Assembly (NCBI GenBank): GCA_029260115.1
Contig: JAJDDW010000070.1
Span: forward strand, 1 to 62,689
Direction: 5' to 3'
Origin: Phycisphaerae bacterium
GTDB lineage: Bacteria; Planctomycetota; Phycisphaerae; UBA1845
Length of the DNA stretch: 62,689 nt
This document shows positions 23,946 through 33,303 of this stretch, piece after piece (position 1 is the first letter of the stretch; every line of letters starts with the position of its first letter). The translations under genes were made by a program, and so were the position numbers. Under the pieces are notes generated by a model. The model saw nothing but the letters and a program-made list of their open reading frames with translations, searched no databases and was not told where the DNA came from.

Positions 23946-26072
23946 TTAAGGCACCATGGGGCCAGTAAAAGCCTGTTCGAACCAAGAGTAGTCGCTCAGG
24001 TCCACATCGCCGTCGTCGTCTGCGTCGAAATCGTAGTTGCCACAGTCGCCGACATTAATTGATACCGTGTATTCACTCCAGTGGTGGATCGCGTTATTGC
24101 AGTTGATCACAGCGCTATCCCGTACGATCAGCCTGAGTGTATACGCACAGGGACGTAGCGCGGTCGTATCCCACATGCTGAGCAAGTTGCCAATCACCGG
24201 CGCGTTACCCGAATTAACCGTGACCCAACTAGAAGCATCACCACCTGTATATTGAAGCGTCCAGCTCGCGAGGTTGTCGTCGAACGCGGTACCGAATACC
24301 TCCACGACGCCCTCGACGCATGCACATGGCTCAGGATTGGTGATCTCCGCTTCTGGCCAGGTATTGTCAACGATAACTTCTCGTGCATCTGTAGCCGTAT
24401 TACCGCAATCATCGTATGCTCGAACACGCAGCATGTAGTCACCGTCAGAAAGTCCCAGGTCGATCGTTTCCCAATGGGCGAAGGGATCGTTAATGACCGT
24501 CGTTGTATAGACCGGGTTCATCGGGTCTACAGGATGCCACATGACACCAGCAATTGGCATGTACTCGACGAAATACTTGTCAAAACAGTAGTTATCCCAC
24601 ACCGTTCCGTCGACACAAACCTCACCGCCTACCACGTCGCCGTTGTCCGGCTCACGAACGGTTAAGTTGTCGAAAGTTGTTCCGAGCCAAACCATAATGA
24701 TGGCCGTCTCGCTATGCCCGCAGACATCGCGTGATGTGAGACGGATAATGTATCGTCCTTGAGGCAGCCCAGCCGCATTCCACACGCCGAGCAGATCGGT
24801 CACGACCGGGGTATTCGATGAAGTGATCGGATGCCACATTGGATCTGTCGTAAGACGATATTCTAGCGTGTATTGGTCGAAGTTGTCATCGTTAGCCGTG
24901 CCGTATATTTCTAGTGGATCGCACACGCATACCTCTGAACCGGGCTTATCGATTTCGGCGACGGGCGGTGTTTGGTCGTCGAAACAGACATCCGGTTCGC
25001 ACCGTATATTGTCTATCCAGAGTTCCTGACCGCCGATGCTCACGTCTTGGATGTTGCCCTGTAGCGTAATTCGGCCGCAGCCCTGTCCAAGGTTGGGTTC
25101 GACCACCGTCACCATCACCCCGCCTACCAGGGGTGGTACGTCACTGAAGAACTGTTCGCTGACGCATTGGCCGTTGATCGAGAGGTTTATGTTACCGCCA
25201 TATTCCCCGAAGTCGATGACCATGCCCAGCAGCGACACTCCGTAGTCGAATTCGACATTCACATTGTTGATCGCAAGTTCATGACTGACGCCGCAGGCCA
25301 TGTTGCCATCTTCCACCCGCGCGGAGTTGCCCGGCGTGGGATTCGTGCAGCTTCCCACGTTCGAGTAAAATTCGCTCAGGTGCATGAGCACGCCGTTGGA
25401 CGTGAAGCTACTACCACTTGGAAAAAGTGTGTCCTTGGGAATGTCTTCGAAATCTATATCGCGGCACCCAGGCTCTATGTGTCGAACCGGTGTCATAACC
25501 GGCATCGATGTCTGCTCACCGGATACAAGACTAACAATACATTTTCCCCCGGCAGCATAATCGAGGGCCTCCGTATTGATAAAAACCATCTTGGATTCCT
25601 GACTGCCGAAGACTGGCGTTCGATTGAATTGGAATGCGACGTACGCGCCGTTGGGTGTCCGCGATGCGAAATCCGGTGTGACCGTGCCGGTGCTTGTAGT
25701 AGAGTAACCAACATCGGTAAGAAACGAGGCGTAATCCGCGCATGATATTTCAGCCACTGCCCCATTGAGTGATCCATTCATGCTTCTGACTTGTCGTATG
25801 AACACCAATGTGCCTGTTGCATCAAGCCGTACGACGCGATCGCGTAGCTCCCCATCGTAGAGTAGTGCGCCGCCACCACCGTGGATTTGAAAGGGCATAT
25901 AATTGTCGTGTATCACCAATCCCGGCCCCGCGCCACCGGTCGTGCCGGCCAATGGCGTACTGCCACCGGGTGGTAGATTGACGGCCAGCGCCGTCGATGA
26001 GAGGCATGTGATCGCGAGCGATATGCTGAACATAGGGCAACGGACTAGAAAAGATTTCACTGCCGGGTTCAT
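23946..26072 (-). CDS. Large secreted multidomain protein with C-terminal dockerin-like repeat
   Basis: About 708 residues. The ATG at 26072 is set by AAGGGAG seven bases upstream and by the signal peptide that follows (FSISLAITCLSSTALA). The N-terminal 180 residues are beta-rich and unrecognised. A region of about 150 residues (DIDFEDIPKDTLFPSGSSF onward) resembles PEP-CTERM-type choice-of-anchor beta-sandwiches. Next come three Ig/FN3-like repeats of about 90 residues, each starting with a CVCDPLEIYGTANDD- or CACVEGVVEVFGTAFDD-like strand and containing LEYR / VEYM / LQYT ... W. The end, DFDADDDGDVDLSDYSWFEQ, is a planctomycete-type dockerin-like repeat. Probably a cell-surface or extracellular structural protein. 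Confidence 0.82.
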   Translation of the reverse strand: MNPAVKSFLVRCPMFSISLAITCLSSTALAVNLPPGGSTPLAGTTGGAGPGLVIHDNYMPFQIHGGGGALLYDGELRDRVVRLDATGTLVFIRQVRSMNGSLNGAVAEISCADYASFLTDVGYSTTSTGTVTPDFASRTPNGAYVAFQFNRTPVFGSQESKMVFINTEALDYAAGGKCIVSLVSGEQTSMPVMTPVRHIEPGCRDIDFEDIPKDTLFPSGSSFTSNGVLMHLSEFYSNVGSCTNPTPGNSARVEDGNMACGVSHELAINNVNVEFDYGVSLLGMVIDFGEYGGNINLSINGQCVSEQFFSDVPPLVGGVMVTVVEPNLGQGCGRITLQGNIQDVSIGGQELWIDNIRCEPDVCFDDQTPPVAEIDKPGSEVCVCDPLEIYGTANDDNFDQYTLEYRLTTDPMWHPITSSNTPVVTDLLGVWNAAGLPQGRYIIRLTSRDVCGHSETAIIMVWLGTTFDNLTVREPDNGDVVGGEVCVDGTVWDNYCFDKYFVEYMPIAGVMWHPVDPMNPVYTTTVINDPFAHWETIDLGLSDGDYMLRVRAYDDCGNTATDAREVIVDNTWPEAEITNPEPCACVEGVVEVFGTAFDDNLASWTLQYTGGDASSWVTVNSGNAPVIGNLLSMWDTTALRPCAYTLRLIVRDSAVINCNNAIHHWSEYTVSINVGDCGNYDFDADDDGDVDLSDYSWFEQAFTGPMVP

Positions 26073-26622
26073 GACTGATCTCCCTTGAAAATTGCCCGAC
26101 GTCCATGGCGTAGCCAACGTACTAAACGCACTCGACGCCGAACTGGTTCCCTGATTATTAGAAAGTGCCACACTTTTGACACCTAATTCAACCCCATAGA
26201 CTGTCCCCACGAAACCCGTGGTGGTCCGCCGAGTCAGTGGCCTAGTCACGTACAGATAACATCTGCACCTTCTGTCAGTAAGGGTAGTCACGGTCGAGGT
26301 GTGCGGCAGTCACCGGCCCTATAGCCGTCGCGTCCGCCGGGGCTACCGGTCAAATCGCTATGCTGCGCGAAATTGCGGTTCAAGTCAAGTAAATTACGCT
26401 TATAAAATTGCGATGCATGGGGATTGCGTTCGGAAGGGGGTTAGAGACGGCTTCAGGTTAAGAGTTGATTAGTCAGTTTTCCGAGCATGGTATTGAACGC
26501 ATAATCGACTCCCCATATGTTTCGTTTGGAACACGGGGGATCGTGTAGGTCGTGCATCGCACGACGTCTATGCGGTCAATGATAATTTGTCGTGCAATGC
26601 ACGACCTACAGGGCTACAGGGC
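26073..26622. other. Intergenic region with no gene recognised
   Basis: About 550 bases between the secreted protein start and the small membrane protein. An open frame extends from the secreted protein upstream to 26291 but has no domain match or ribosome-binding site. The only structured element seen is the palindromic repeat at 26545-26609. Confidence 0.6.
26545..26609. repeat. 65-bp palindromic REP/MITE-like element, copy C (diverged)
   Basis: Starts GTAGGTCGTGCATCGCACGAC and ends GTCGTGCAATGCACGACCTAC. It has the same architecture and nearly the same length as the copies at 15055 and 15882: GTAGGTC ends and a hairpin in each half, with a different inner hairpin sequence. Confidence 0.8.
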
Positions 26623-26889
26623 TCAAGGGCGTTTGTATCGGTGGTGGTATAAAACCGTCAATAAAATAAGAACGCAAGAAGTTTTCCAAACAAGCAGCCA
26701 CCATGGGCGCCACCAAGCACCAGTTTTGAGTTCGACGATATCGGACAATCCAAATGCAATAAATGCTACAGAAGCCACATACATCCTCCGCTTAAATTTT
26801 GGTTTCGCAGGGAACGAAAATATAAGAAATAGTATACTGATCGTTGCCCAAAGTGCTGCCTCGATATAATTACCAACGACGAAAATCAT
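26623..26889 (-). CDS. Small membrane protein of unknown function
   Basis: An 88-residue protein with three likely transmembrane helices (about 8-26, 37-52 and 64-82) separated by basic turns (KPKFKRR, YKRP). Helix spacing and positive-inside charge look like a real membrane protein. There is no clear ribosome-binding site before its ATG. I do not recognise the family. It lies in an AT-richer islet with the next gene and repeat copy C. Confidence 0.55.
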   Translation of the reverse strand: MIFVVGNYIEAALWATISILFLIFSFPAKPKFKRRMYVASVAFIAFGLSDIVELKTGAWWRPWWLLVWKTSCVLILLTVLYHHRYKRP

Positions 26890-27001
26890 TCAAGAATCGA
26901 CTAATCTAAAGGTATTGTTCTTCCCCAAAACATTTGCATTAATGTTCTCACTGGGATGCCTATAAAGCTTTGAAGTCAATGCTTGCGCTGTATGCTGTGC
27001 T

Positions 27002-27352
27002 CTATGGCGGAGGCAGTTGACTTGCATCTTCACGCTGTGTACGCAAAAGAATATTCTTCAAAATGAACGCCCCAATTATAAATACGATAGAAATCACACG
27101 TCCAAACCACCCAAATGGCCCAACTAGACAGGCGATCGTCATGAATAACATATTAAAGCAAATGTAGCCTACTGCAATTCGTTGTCTGTCACTTCCTCCT
27201 TGCTCGAAATGTTCGCCGCAAGTCAGGCACGTCCTGTAGGGTTTCATGATAATAAAAGTATTTGGTAAGTCGCGATATTCCGTCAGAGCAGTTTTCTTGG
27301 AACCGCATTTTGTATAGACTGCTAATCCATTATCTCGAAAAATCGTAAGCAT
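27002..27352 (-). CDS. Small membrane protein with Cys pair
   Basis: A 116-residue protein. The N-terminal 50 residues contain TKCGSKK and YRTCLTCGEHF, resembling a degenerate zinc-ribbon: one Cys-x2-Cys pair plus a single Cys. Two hydrophobic helices follow (about 61-78 and 83-100), and a polar tail ends the protein. Function unknown. It is AT-rich compared with the DsbD gene upstream, and no ribosome-binding site is evident. Confidence 0.5.
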   Translation of the reverse strand: MLTIFRDNGLAVYTKCGSKKTALTEYRDLPNTFIIMKPYRTCLTCGEHFEQGGSDRQRIAVGYICFNMLFMTIACLVGPFGWFGRVISIVFIIGAFILKNILLRTQREDASQLPPP

Positions 27353-27444
27353 AATTTTACTTTAGGACCGGGCGGCCCATGCCCTTCTTTTGGGGCATGA
27401 GGAATTCAATAACGACAGCTTGACACTCCAATCTATTCGTCTAC

Positions 27445-29868
27445 TCACTGAACGCTTGGCGTAGCCAACGCCGTCTGCGTGCAGGATTCCGATGGGCCTG
27501 CTTCGCTAAGCTTATCAACAACCAAAGTCGTTCGGCCTACTAGTTGTTCTGGCATGACAATTGGTTTCCCTGGCCGATTAGCTGGGTATATCACATTTAA
27601 CGGTACGCCGGAACGGTCGAACGAATTCAAGTCTGTAAGTATGTCTGGGTTCTCAAGGGTGAAATCTGCTTTAATAGGAATCACGCAATTATCGCGCATC
27701 ATATCGCGTACCCGTTTTGTCTCCAGCGTAGCTTTCTTATTCGCTAGGCAAGTTGCGCACCACGTCGCGGTGTAATCAACGTAAACCGTATAACCCTGCG
27801 CGGCTAATCGCTCAGGCCAACCTTTGTTCCACTTCTGCCAAGGAATGCCATCTTCCCACGCGGCTTGAGGAATGACTGGCGGGCCATCTGAGCAGACCCC
27901 GTCGCACGCATCGCGGACATTTTGAACGAATACATCAACCGTTGTTTTCTTATTCCAACCACCTTCAAACGATAGCCACCATCCGCCAACCGCGAAGCCA
28001 ATAGCAAACGTCCAAGCGATCAGACGTCGGCCAACCGGTGTCATTGGGGTTTGCTTACCGAGAATCCAACAAGCGATAGCTAGGGCGATAAGGAACATCG
28101 CGGTCCAAACTAAGCCCGGAGCACCGACTTGGTCACCTAGTGTAAACATCAGCCAAACCACCGTGCCCATCAGCATGAAGCCCATCGCCTGCTTGAAGTG
28201 TTCCATCCACGCGCCAGGCTTGGGCATAAACCTTAACCAAGAGGGGAACGCACTGAGTACGATGAACGGACTAGCCATGCCAAAGCCGATGGAAGTGAAT
28301 ATGGCAAATAGTTCCGAGTTCGAACTTTTGAACGCTACGCCCAAGGCCGGACCGAGGAACGGGGCGGTACAAGGCGTTGCTAAGATAGTGCCCAGCACGC
28401 CCTTCATGAATGCGCCGGTAAATCCTTCGCGTTCTTGAGCCGCGGAGAGTTTAGTAGTCGTAGCGCCGGGTAGTGTGATTTCGAACACGCCGAGCAGGCT
28501 TAAACCGAAGGCAAAGATAACGGCTATCATGACGAGTACGAATCTAGGGGATTGGAATTGGAAGCCCCAACCGAGTTCATTGCCGGTAGCTTTTAACGCG
28601 ATAATAAGACCGGCTAATGCCCAGAATGACATAATCATGCCAGCCGCAAATGATAAACCTAATCCGACAACGCGTCCCGGCGATTCTTTGGATTGCTGAA
28701 CGAAACTAAGAATTTTAATCGAAATAACTGGTAACACGCAGGGCATAATGTTAAGGATCAGACCGCCGAGAAATGCAAAGGCGAGTAAGCCGAAGAATGT
28801 CTTGGGCGTGTCACTGTCGTCTGCGACGTCCGAACCTCCTAAAGCTGGCGAAACGCTGACGGGGGACGCACCAGTTGGCGATGGATCAGATATAGATGTA
28901 CCGACTTTATTATCAGATGATTTGCCCACATCGACAGAAAACGCCAACGCTTCTGGCGGATAGCATCGGCCCTTGCTGTTGCAGGCTTGAAACTTGATAA
29001 CCCCGCCGAAGCGAACCGGATAAGATTTAGGCGTTTCGTACACCTCACCCGGAATACGTATCCGAATGTTACCCTCGAACTCGCTAATTTTTCCGAGCGT
29101 GGGAACTGTGTGAATTTTGGGAGTCGGAAAAGACGGCGGATCAAAGAAAATTTCCCCGGCTGGCGCCATGAAGATTTCACATTTCACAAACGCCTCGTTG
29201 AACGGCGTGTTCGATTGAATGTGATGGCCCTTGGCAATGGCTACGTCGAGCATGAGATCGAATTTTGCATCGACGGGAAACTGCGTGGCTGTTGTGCTGA
29301 GCTTAGCGGTGACGTATTTACTTTCCGTCTGGGGGAGCGCGCGTCGTGCCCGCGTGAACGACTCAGCATTAGCCGGTGTCGCTTGGCTGCCGGACTTAGC
29401 CACGGGGAGCGATAATTTGACGTCGGCATCAGGACGTAGACAAACCTCATCACACACCAGATATTTAATGTGGGCTTTTAACGCGACGTTCGCCTCAGTT
29501 AGCGTAGCCGGAGGTGTTACCTTCGCTAGCAGCATCACCTGGCCATCATGAATAAAGCTGACCAGCCCAGCTTTGTCGACGTATTTTGTCGGGGCGGGAA
29601 ATTGTAGTTCGCCAACGGAAAATCCAGCGGGTACGTCCCAGGTAACTTTGGGCGGAATACCTGCGTCGCCGCCATTTTTCCAATAGATGTGCCAGTGGTC
29701 GTCAATGACGAATTCAAGCCCCACCTCAAATGCCTGACCGGGCACGACGCTGGCGACATCGGCTAGTAGTTGAATCTTGGCTTTAGTCGGCACAGTCTGG
29801 GCCAAGAGCGTTGGCACATAGGCTGCTTGCATGAGAAAAATTATGGCAATATAGAGAGATCGCGTCAT
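27445..29868 (-). CDS. DsbD-type thiol:disulfide interchange protein
   Basis: About 807 residues. It carries electrons from cytoplasmic thioredoxin across the inner membrane to periplasmic thiols. After a signal peptide (to about 22) comes an N-terminal DsbD-like domain of roughly 300 residues with YLVCDEVCLRP. The membrane domain has eight or so helices holding the two redox cysteines in NIMPCVLPVISIK and LATPCTAPFLGPALG. A periplasmic C-terminal thioredoxin domain follows with VDYTATWCATCLANK. The ATG at 29868 is preferred to an upstream TTG. The protein is longer than enterobacterial DsbD owing to the enlarged N-terminal part, as in many planctomycetes. It fits the many Cys-rich secreted proteins of the window. 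Confidence 0.9.
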   Translation of the reverse strand: MTRSLYIAIIFLMQAAYVPTLLAQTVPTKAKIQLLADVASVVPGQAFEVGLEFVIDDHWHIYWKNGGDAGIPPKVTWDVPAGFSVGELQFPAPTKYVDKAGLVSFIHDGQVMLLAKVTPPATLTEANVALKAHIKYLVCDEVCLRPDADVKLSLPVAKSGSQATPANAESFTRARRALPQTESKYVTAKLSTTATQFPVDAKFDLMLDVAIAKGHHIQSNTPFNEAFVKCEIFMAPAGEIFFDPPSFPTPKIHTVPTLGKISEFEGNIRIRIPGEVYETPKSYPVRFGGVIKFQACNSKGRCYPPEALAFSVDVGKSSDNKVGTSISDPSPTGASPVSVSPALGGSDVADDSDTPKTFFGLLAFAFLGGLILNIMPCVLPVISIKILSFVQQSKESPGRVVGLGLSFAAGMIMSFWALAGLIIALKATGNELGWGFQFQSPRFVLVMIAVIFAFGLSLLGVFEITLPGATTTKLSAAQEREGFTGAFMKGVLGTILATPCTAPFLGPALGVAFKSSNSELFAIFTSIGFGMASPFIVLSAFPSWLRFMPKPGAWMEHFKQAMGFMLMGTVVWLMFTLGDQVGAPGLVWTAMFLIALAIACWILGKQTPMTPVGRRLIAWTFAIGFAVGGWWLSFEGGWNKKTTVDVFVQNVRDACDGVCSDGPPVIPQAAWEDGIPWQKWNKGWPERLAAQGYTVYVDYTATWCATCLANKKATLETKRVRDMMRDNCVIPIKADFTLENPDILTDLNSFDRSGVPLNVIYPANRPGKPIVMPEQLVGRTTLVVDKLSEAGPSESCTQTALATPSVQ

Positions 29869-30803
29869 GGGTAGTTGCGTCCGTTTGCAAGGTTCTAATA
29901 TCAATCGTCCCGCTGCAAGTATATACGTCTAAGCCGGGTATCGATTCGTCATCTTACTATATTGTACAAATTAGTCCTTTACTATCGAGTATCGTTGTGA
30001 CATGCTCGATACGCGATTCCGGGATGCTTGCTACAGGGGCGTTTTCTTGACAGAAAAGCGAGTCAGCTATATTCTCTCCCGAGAAGGCGGCATGAGGTTC
30101 GCCACGATAAGTTTTTAATGTAATTTGTACTGTGGCACTTTGCGTGCTTGGCGGTTTTGGCCAGGTTATGCAACCGAGAGTGGTAATTGAGTTTTGGAAT
30201 CTGTGGCGTTTTTGGCTACGGAATCCGCTGGAATTGGCCTTGGATCGGTATAAAATGGTGTTGTGGCGGCTTGAATTAGGCCGTCAGATACTAAGTTTAG
30301 TACTGTAATTGCCGGCATTGGCTTTGGAAATTGATTGACTTGTTTTGGCCCAGCCCAGGGCGCTGATCGGGGAAGCGGCGCAGTGGCTTGGTTGGTTTCA
30401 GGGTGCCTGCCGTTTGCCCTGTTCGTGAGGTAGTGACTATTGAAGTCACTGCTACGGCTTCTCTTGTAACCGATTGAGCGCCGCGAAGTGCGTTATGCTA
30501 TAGCGAGCGATTGCCTAAAGAGAAACACCAAGTTGACCTTAGCCGCAACGTATAAGCTGTAGCGCCGCGCCGACGATTACTATGTGTGTCGGATGTCGTG
30601 TTTGTGTGGGCTTAGCTGGTCGATTTTCCATCCGGTCGTATTCCATTCCTTACTCTCGTGAGAACGTAGTTAAAGAGTCATCGTGCGGTCGGCTGTGCGC
30701 TGTGCTAAGCGTCCGGTTGTGATCCGTCTCATCAAAGGATGAGCGTTGCGGATTGCCTTTTACGACGGCGGTGTTTGTCCGATTAATACGGATATAGATC
30801 ATC
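29869..30803. other. Long intergenic region upstream of rny, T/G-rich on the plus strand
   Basis: About 930 bases without a recognised gene. From about 30130 to 30420 the plus strand repeats TTGG/TTTTGG words many times and is poor in C. This could be a structured leader or an untranslated RNA; it does not match tmRNA, RNase P or SRP RNA motifs that I know. A short open frame lies at 30168-30308. The rest (30420-30800) is of ordinary composition. Confidence 0.5.
30168..30308 (+). CDS. Candidate 46-residue small protein
   Basis: An ATG-initiated frame of 46 codons lies in the leader region of rny. The peptide is rich in Trp, Leu and Arg (IEFWNLWRFWLRNPLE, then LDRYKMVLWRLELGRQ) and looks amphipathic. 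The frame stays open upstream to 30111. There is no good ribosome-binding site, and the T/G-rich composition alone would produce many Leu, Trp and Val codons, so it may be accidental. No family recognised. Confidence 0.25.
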   Translation: MQPRVVIEFWNLWRFWLRNPLELALDRYKMVLWRLELGRQILSLVL

Positions 30804-32405
30804 ATGCAAACATTCCTGATCCCATTTATTTTAGCTGAAGGAAATGCTGCTGGCATTTTCACCTATTCCACAGTATTTGGCGCGGCTGTTGGCGTATTGG
30901 TTGGTTTCCTGTTTGTGCGTTGGCTTGGCCGATCGCGGCTTGAAACTGTCCAGAAAGACGCTGACCGACTCCTAGGCGAAGCGCGATCAGAAGCGGATGT
31001 AACGCGCAAGACGGCTGAGGTTGATGCCAAAGCGGAGTTTATTAAACGCCAAGAAGAGCTTCGCACCCAAAACGACGAGGCCCGAGCGGATATTAAAAAG
31101 GCCGAGACGCGACTGGCTAAACGCGAGGATAATCTCGAAGGCAAGCTGGATACGCTTGTTACCAAAGAACGCAATCTGGAGCAATCGCAAGAGAAGCTTG
31201 ATGACCGCGGCAGGGCTATTACGGTACGTGAAGCTGAAGTAGAAACGATGATCAAAGAACGTCGTGAATCGCTGTTGAATGTTAGCCACATGTCGATGGA
31301 TGAAGCTAGGACTACCGTTCTAAATGAATTGCAGTCCGAGTTGGATCTTGAAGCTGCTGAATTAATTGATAAAAGCGTGACAGCCGCCAAGGATGAGGCG
31401 ATGTCTCGCTCGCGGGAAATTGTTCTCACCGCGATCCAGCGATATGCCTCAGATCACACATGTGACAGCGTGGTATCTAGTGTGGAGATACCCTCCGATG
31501 ATATGAAGGGACGGGTCATCGGTCGTGAAGGTCGCAATATCCGTGCCTTCGAAAAGGCCACTGGGGTAGACGTCATCGTTGACGATACGCCTGGCTTAGT
31601 TTTGGTAAGCGCGTTCGACCCTGTGCGGCGCGAGGTTGCGCGGCGATCATTGGAAACGCTAATCCAAGATGGACGTATTCATCCTGGCCGTATCGAAGAG
31701 TTAGTCGTTCAAGTCAGGAAAGATGTTGAGCTTGAATGTATGGAGACTGGGAAGAAGGCTGCATTAGAAGCGAATGTAGGTGGATTGCATCGCAAGCAGC
31801 TTGATCTTCTGGGTCGCTTGAAATATCGCACGAGCTACGGACAAAATATTCTGCAGCACAGTTTGGAAGTCGCTTTTCTATGCCAGATTATAGCTGATGA
31901 ATTGGGTTTCGACGGGCGATTGGCTAGACGATGCGGACTGCTTCACGATATTGGTAAAGCGATTGACCACGATATGGAGGGCGGTCACCCGAAAATTGGG
32001 GCCGATTTCTGTAAGCGATTTAACGAGCGGCCGGAAGTGCTTAATGCTATCGAGGGTCATCATGCCGACATTCCTTCGACTAGTCCATACACCCCGATTG
32101 TGATGGCTGCCGATACGATTAGTGCTTCACGGCCTGGTGGTCGTCGTGAGTCGCTGGATCGCTATGTACAGCGTTTACAGCAACTAGAAACTATAGCCAA
32201 GACGCCTGCGGGTGTTAAGGAGGCGTATGCGATTCAGGCTGGGCGTGAGGTTCGGGTCATTGTGGATGCCAGAAGCGTGGACGATGCGACCGCCGCTAAG
32301 ATTTCTCGCGATGTCGCTAAGGAAATCGAAGAAAATATGACCTATCCTGGTGAGATTAGAATTACCGTCTTGAGAGAAGTTCGTGCAGTTTCTCACGCGC
32401 GTTAA
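30804..32405 (+). CDS. rny: Ribonuclease Y
   Basis: 533 residues, the endoribonuclease that starts mRNA decay in bacteria lacking RNase E dominance. Order of parts: an N-terminal membrane anchor (about 15-35), a long coiled coil (about 40-205) rich in Lys, Glu, Arg and Ala, a KH domain (about 225-290: GRVIGREGRNIRAFEKATGV), and an HD domain with metal-binding His381-Asp382 (LLHDIGKAIDHD) and IEGHHAD. The length is close to the family norm. ymdB follows, a linkage also found in Firmicutes. No ribosome-binding site is apparent before the ATG. Confidence 0.97.
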   Translation: MQTFLIPFILAEGNAAGIFTYSTVFGAAVGVLVGFLFVRWLGRSRLETVQKDADRLLGEARSEADVTRKTAEVDAKAEFIKRQEELRTQNDEARADIKKAETRLAKREDNLEGKLDTLVTKERNLEQSQEKLDDRGRAITVREAEVETMIKERRESLLNVSHMSMDEARTTVLNELQSELDLEAAELIDKSVTAAKDEAMSRSREIVLTAIQRYASDHTCDSVVSSVEIPSDDMKGRVIGREGRNIRAFEKATGVDVIVDDTPGLVLVSAFDPVRREVARRSLETLIQDGRIHPGRIEELVVQVRKDVELECMETGKKAALEANVGGLHRKQLDLLGRLKYRTSYGQNILQHSLEVAFLCQIIADELGFDGRLARRCGLLHDIGKAIDHDMEGGHPKIGADFCKRFNERPEVLNAIEGHHADIPSTSPYTPIVMAADTISASRPGGRRESLDRYVQRLQQLETIAKTPAGVKEAYAIQAGREVRVIVDARSVDDATAAKISRDVAKEIEENMTYPGEIRITVLREVRAVSHAR

Positions 32406-32497
32406 CGCCAAGGGGTTGTCATCTATGAACGCGTCGGAATTATAATCTTTAAGGCGAAACAGTTAGCTATCGTTTGCTATAGAAATGTGTGTTTTGT

Positions 32498-33298
32498 ATG
32501 GACGTAACGCTGCTGTGTATCGGGGATGTAGTGGGTAGTCCTGGGCGCCACGCGCTGCGTGACGGGTTGGAGCGCATCAAGGCGTCGCGGCAGATCGACT
32601 GCGTGATTGTAAACAGCGAAAACACGGCAGCGGGTAGTGGCCTGACGGCTAACTTGTACGAGAAAATCTTGAATTACGGCGTTGATCTGATCACGCTAGG
32701 CGACCACATATACAAGCGGCGCGATCTTATTCCCGTGTTGGAAACATCTAATAAAATGGTTAAGCCGGCGAATTTGCCGACGACTGCTCCGGGTAAAGAT
32801 GTCGCATTTCATGAACTGGCTGGTGGTGGTCGTGTCGCGGTGATTTCATTGCTCGGGCGATTGTTTATGCGCATTCAATCGAACTGTCCCTACGCCACAG
32901 CTGACCGATTACTATCCGCCATGCCACCCGATGTTAAAATTATAGTTGTTGATATGCATGCGGAAGCCACGAGTGAGAAGATCGCTTTAGGCTGGTATCT
33001 CGATGGTCGCGTGAGTTTGGTGTTTGGCACGCACACCCATATACCTACTGCAGATGAGCGCGTGTTGCCGAAAGGGACCGCGTATATTACAGATGTTGGG
33101 ATGACCGGCCCGTATGATTCAGTGCTTGGACGCGATAAATCGCGGGTGGTGGGTACGATGGTGAGCGGTGTGCCGAGTAAGTTTGATGTAGCCACTGATG
33201 ATGCGAGAATGTGTGGCGTACTCGTAACGGTGGATAGTGCCAATGGAATGGCGAAACATGTAGAACGGATTCGAATGGATCTTCCTGAGGGGGCGTAA
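32498..33298 (+). CDS. ymdB: YmdB-family metallophosphodiesterase
   Basis: 266 residues, TIGR00282/YmdB family, a calcineurin-like phosphoesterase reported to hydrolyse 2',3'-cyclic nucleotides. Metal-ligand motifs are visible: CIGDVVGSPGR, VNSENTAAGSGLT, TLGDHIYKRRD, VVDMHAEATSEK and VFGTHTHIPTADE, ending with DVGMTGPYDSVLG. I start at the ATG at 32498 (MDVTLLCIGD); a GTG three codons earlier adds nothing. It lies 92 bases after rny and five bases before tyrS, probably one operon. The rny linkage supports a role in RNA-turnover signalling. Confidence 0.94.
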   Translation: MDVTLLCIGDVVGSPGRHALRDGLERIKASRQIDCVIVNSENTAAGSGLTANLYEKILNYGVDLITLGDHIYKRRDLIPVLETSNKMVKPANLPTTAPGKDVAFHELAGGGRVAVISLLGRLFMRIQSNCPYATADRLLSAMPPDVKIIVVDMHAEATSEKIALGWYLDGRVSLVFGTHTHIPTADERVLPKGTAYITDVGMTGPYDSVLGRDKSRVVGTMVSGVPSKFDVATDDARMCGVLVTVDSANGMAKHVERIRMDLPEGA

Positions 33299-33303
33299 CT
33301 GCG

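Noticed and set aside
27378..27399. CATGCCC/GGGCATG inverted repeat after the DsbD gene
   Set aside because: Only a 7-bp stem without a T run on the minus strand; not convincing as a terminator.
29869..30803. tmRNA, RNase P RNA or SRP RNA in the rny leader
   Set aside because: None of the conserved core motifs of these RNAs was seen.
30863..31429. 188-codon minus-strand frame rich in Ser, Arg and Leu
   Set aside because: It is the antisense of the RNase Y coiled-coil region, whose biased codons keep the opposite strand open.
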